Positions 36,898 through 39,033 of a stretch of 39,033 nucleotides of DNA are shown one piece after another. A model generated the notes under the pieces. The model searched no databases, was not told the DNA's origin, and was given only the letters and a program-made list of their open reading frames with translations. Position numbers and translations under genes: made by a program. This stretch comes from Desulfurellaceae bacterium. Its GTDB lineage: Bacteria; Campylobacterota_A; Desulfurellia; Desulfurellales; Hippeaceae. Position 1 is the stretch's first letter, and each line of letters begins with the position of its first letter. Where the stretch lies: NCBI GenBank assembly GCA_015493995.1, contig WGCD01000102.1, positions 1 through 39,033 on the forward strand, in the 5' to 3' direction.

Positions 36898-38760
36898 TCA
36901 CCTCCTGTCAAATACCTGCTTATCTAATAAAGATACGAAATCATCTATCTTAAAACTGCCCAAATTACCCTCTTTCCTCTTTCTTGCCGTCACTTCGTTG
37001 TTTTCAATCTCCTTATCGCCTATTATCAAAGTATATGGGATTTTGTCGTTTTCTGCCAGTTTTATTTTCTTGGAGAGCGTCTCATTTCTTCTTTCCAACT
37101 CAACCCTAATATTTTTATCCCTTAATTCCTCATAAACTCTATATGCAAAATCATCGTGTTTTTGAGAAACAGGCAAAACCCTAACCTGCACGGGAGCAAG
37201 CCAAAGCGGAAAATCACCGGCATAGTTTTCTATCAAAACGGCAATGAAACGTTCAATCGAGCCCAAAATAACCCTGTGAACCATAACCGGCTGCTTATCT
37301 TTACCGTCCTCATCCGTATAGGTTAAATTAAACCTCTCAGGCAGAGTAAAATCACACTGGATAGTGGCACACTGCCAGCTTCTTCCAATGGCATCCTTCA
37401 ATTTCACGTCAATTTTAGGACCGTAAAATGCACCGTCACCTTCGTTTATTTCATATTTTCTATTTGTATTTTCCAAAGCGTTAATCAAAGCGTTTGTCGC
37501 AAGTTCCCACTGCTGGTCGCTTCCTATAGAATTTTCAGGTCTTGTAGATATTTCAAGTTCATAATCAAAACCGAACATATCCATAACATCCTGAACAAAA
37601 TCCAATACGCCTATAATTTCGTCGTTAAGCTGGTCAGGTCTGCAAAATATGTGAGCATCGTCCTGTGTAAACTCTCTAACCCTCAAAAGTCCGTGTAAAA
37701 CCCCGCTCTTTTCGTGCCTGTGCACAACACCGAGCTCGAAATATCTTTTCGGCAGCTCTTTATAACTTCTCTTGGTTGACTTATACACCTCGATATGACC
37801 GAGACAGTTCATAGGTTTTATGCCGAAACTCTGCTTATCTATCTCCGTGAAATACATATTTTCTCTGTAGTGGTCGAAATGACCGCTTTTTTTCCACAAA
37901 TCCGTCCTTAAAATCTCAGGACCTTTGACAAATTCATATCCCCGTTTTATATGCTCTTTTCTTTCAAAATCCTCTATTATGTCCCTCAACATTGCGCCCT
38001 TGGGATGCCAGATAATAAGTCCGGGACCAACTTCGTCCGTTATACTGAACAAATCCAAGTCTTTTCCAAGTCTTCTGTGGTCTCTTTTTTTAACCTCTTC
38101 CAGAAACTTCAAGTAATTATCAAGTTCCTCTTTCGTTGCAAAAGCAGCGCCGTAAATCCTCTGAAGCATAGGTCTGTTCTCATCGCCCTTAAAATATGCC
38201 CCGGCAACACTCAAAAGTTTGAAATGCTTCAAATATCCGGTTGAGGGGATGTGAGGACCTCTGCAAAGGTCTGTAAAATCCCCTTGCGTATAAAAGCTCA
38301 CAATATCGTCGTCTATATCGTCTATAATTTCAACTTTATATTCGTCGCCCTTTTTCTTGAAAAAATCTACAGCCTCTCTTTTATCTAACTCTCTTCTTTC
38401 AAATTTATAGTTAGCACCCGCAATTTTTTTCATCTCTTTTTCAACGGCTTTCAAATCTTCTTCCGTCAGCGTTTTTCCAACATCCATATCGTAGTAAAAA
38501 CCGTTTTCTATGGCAGGGCCTACTGCAAATTTAGCATCTGGGAAAATATGCGTTACGGCTTGAGCCATTATATGAGCAGCCGAATGCCTCAATATATCAA
38601 CACCCTCTTTTGAATTAAGGTCTATAAATTCCACTTCACTATCTTTATCGAGCGTCGTATTCAAATCAACTATTTTATCACCTATCTTTGCCGCAACAAC
38701 ATCTTTCAGCTTATTTTTCTTCACATACTCAAGTAAGTTCGTACCTTCTGCAATAACCAT
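36898..38760 (-). CDS. thrS: Threonyl-tRNA synthetase
   Basis: TGS domain, RHSAAHIMAQAV, DLCRGPHIPSTG, KPMNCLGHIEVY, VMVHRVILGSIERF. Confidence 0.97.
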   Translation of the reverse strand: MVIAEGTNLLEYVKKNKLKDVVAAKIGDKIVDLNTTLDKDSEVEFIDLNSKEGVDILRHSAAHIMAQAVTHIFPDAKFAVGPAIENGFYYDMDVGKTLTEEDLKAVEKEMKKIAGANYKFERRELDKREAVDFFKKKGDEYKVEIIDDIDDDIVSFYTQGDFTDLCRGPHIPSTGYLKHFKLLSVAGAYFKGDENRPMLQRIYGAAFATKEELDNYLKFLEEVKKRDHRRLGKDLDLFSITDEVGPGLIIWHPKGAMLRDIIEDFERKEHIKRGYEFVKGPEILRTDLWKKSGHFDHYRENMYFTEIDKQSFGIKPMNCLGHIEVYKSTKRSYKELPKRYFELGVVHRHEKSGVLHGLLRVREFTQDDAHIFCRPDQLNDEIIGVLDFVQDVMDMFGFDYELEISTRPENSIGSDQQWELATNALINALENTNRKYEINEGDGAFYGPKIDVKLKDAIGRSWQCATIQCDFTLPERFNLTYTDEDGKDKQPVMVHRVILGSIERFIAVLIENYAGDFPLWLAPVQVRVLPVSQKHDDFAYRVYEELRDKNIRVELERRNETLSKKIKLAENDKIPYTLIIGDKEIENNEVTARKRKEGNLGSFKIDDFVSLLDKQVFDRR

Positions 38761-38784
38761 AAGACCCTACCTTAAAAAATAAAA

Positions 38785-38859
38785 TGGTGGGCGCAAGTGG
38801 TTTCGAACCACTGGCCTCTTGCGCGTCAAGCAAGTGCTCTCCCCCTGAGCTATGCGCCC
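38785..38859 (-). tRNA. tRNA-Val (anticodon GAC), CCA encoded
   Basis: GGGCGCA/TGCGCCC acceptor, GCTC/GAGC D-stem, CTTGC-TTGACGC-GCAAG anticodon arm, AGTGG-TTCGAAA-CCACT T-arm, ACCA end; 75 nt. Confidence 0.96.
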
Positions 38860-38895
38860 AATTACGAAGAATGTTGTTATCATTTTATACCCTGC

Positions 38896-38934
38896 TTGTC
38901 AAGACAATATTCACACAAGATTACTTACTCTTGT
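38896..38934 (-). promoter_or_regulatory. Putative promoter/regulatory region of tRNA-Val-thrS
   Basis: Minus-strand TTGACA at 38902-38897 inside the inverted repeat TTGTC-AA-GACAA, and a second inverted repeat ACAAGA-N8-TCTTGT (38915-38934). Confidence 0.45.
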
Positions 38935-39033
38935 CAGATTTTTGCCGGTTAACAGTTATAATTGATTACATTCAAAAAATCAAAGTATGTGGGAAATAGT
39001 CGGGAGGGATTTACACTCTATTTAATAATACAC

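Noticed and set aside
1-39033. CRISPR arrays, transposases, integrases, phage genes, toxin-antitoxin pairs
   Set aside because: None visible: no regularly spaced repeats and no recognisable mobile-element proteins in any frame.

Overview
A 39 kb AT-rich bacterial chromosomal window with few gaps and mostly housekeeping gene content. From left to right: chorismate dehydratase mqnA; an mlaE-mlaF-mlaD transport operon; a long minus-strand housekeeping run (alr, glnS, EamA transporter, serA, TlpA-like, glmM, mgtE, era, rnc, cysK-like, nadB, plus an uncalled 37-aa lipoprotein); a plus-strand respiratory module (polyferredoxin, TorA-type molybdoenzyme, TorC C-terminal-like monoheme cytochrome); an ankyrin protein; a tightly overlapping plus-strand membrane/signalling operon (GAF-HD-GYP-degenerate GGDEF, lone DppB-type permease, soluble P-type-ATPase-like HAD, MscS, two Gate-domain proteins); and a minus-strand translation cluster (tRNA-Val, thrS, infC, rpmI, rplT, pheS, pheT, ileS, AMMECR1, others). 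Most interesting points: (1) two tandem, uncalled micro-ORFs upstream of torA that look paralogous at the peptide level (shared F-[ML]-K-K-W-[VI] core), the second starting at the predicted transcription start; (2) an MlaD whose C-terminal ~175 aa look like an outer-membrane beta-barrel; (3) infC apparently starting at AUA, with its Shine-Dalgarno formed by the last codons of thrS; (4) a strong intrinsic terminator/attenuator between rplT and pheS; (5) an unusual operon coupling c-di-GMP turnover to a lone permease, a P-type-like HAD, MscS and Gate proteins. I saw no CRISPR array, transposon or phage. Taxonomic placement is uncertain; the gene content would fit a Campylobacterota/Desulfurellales/Deferribacterota-like anaerobe, but this is inference only.
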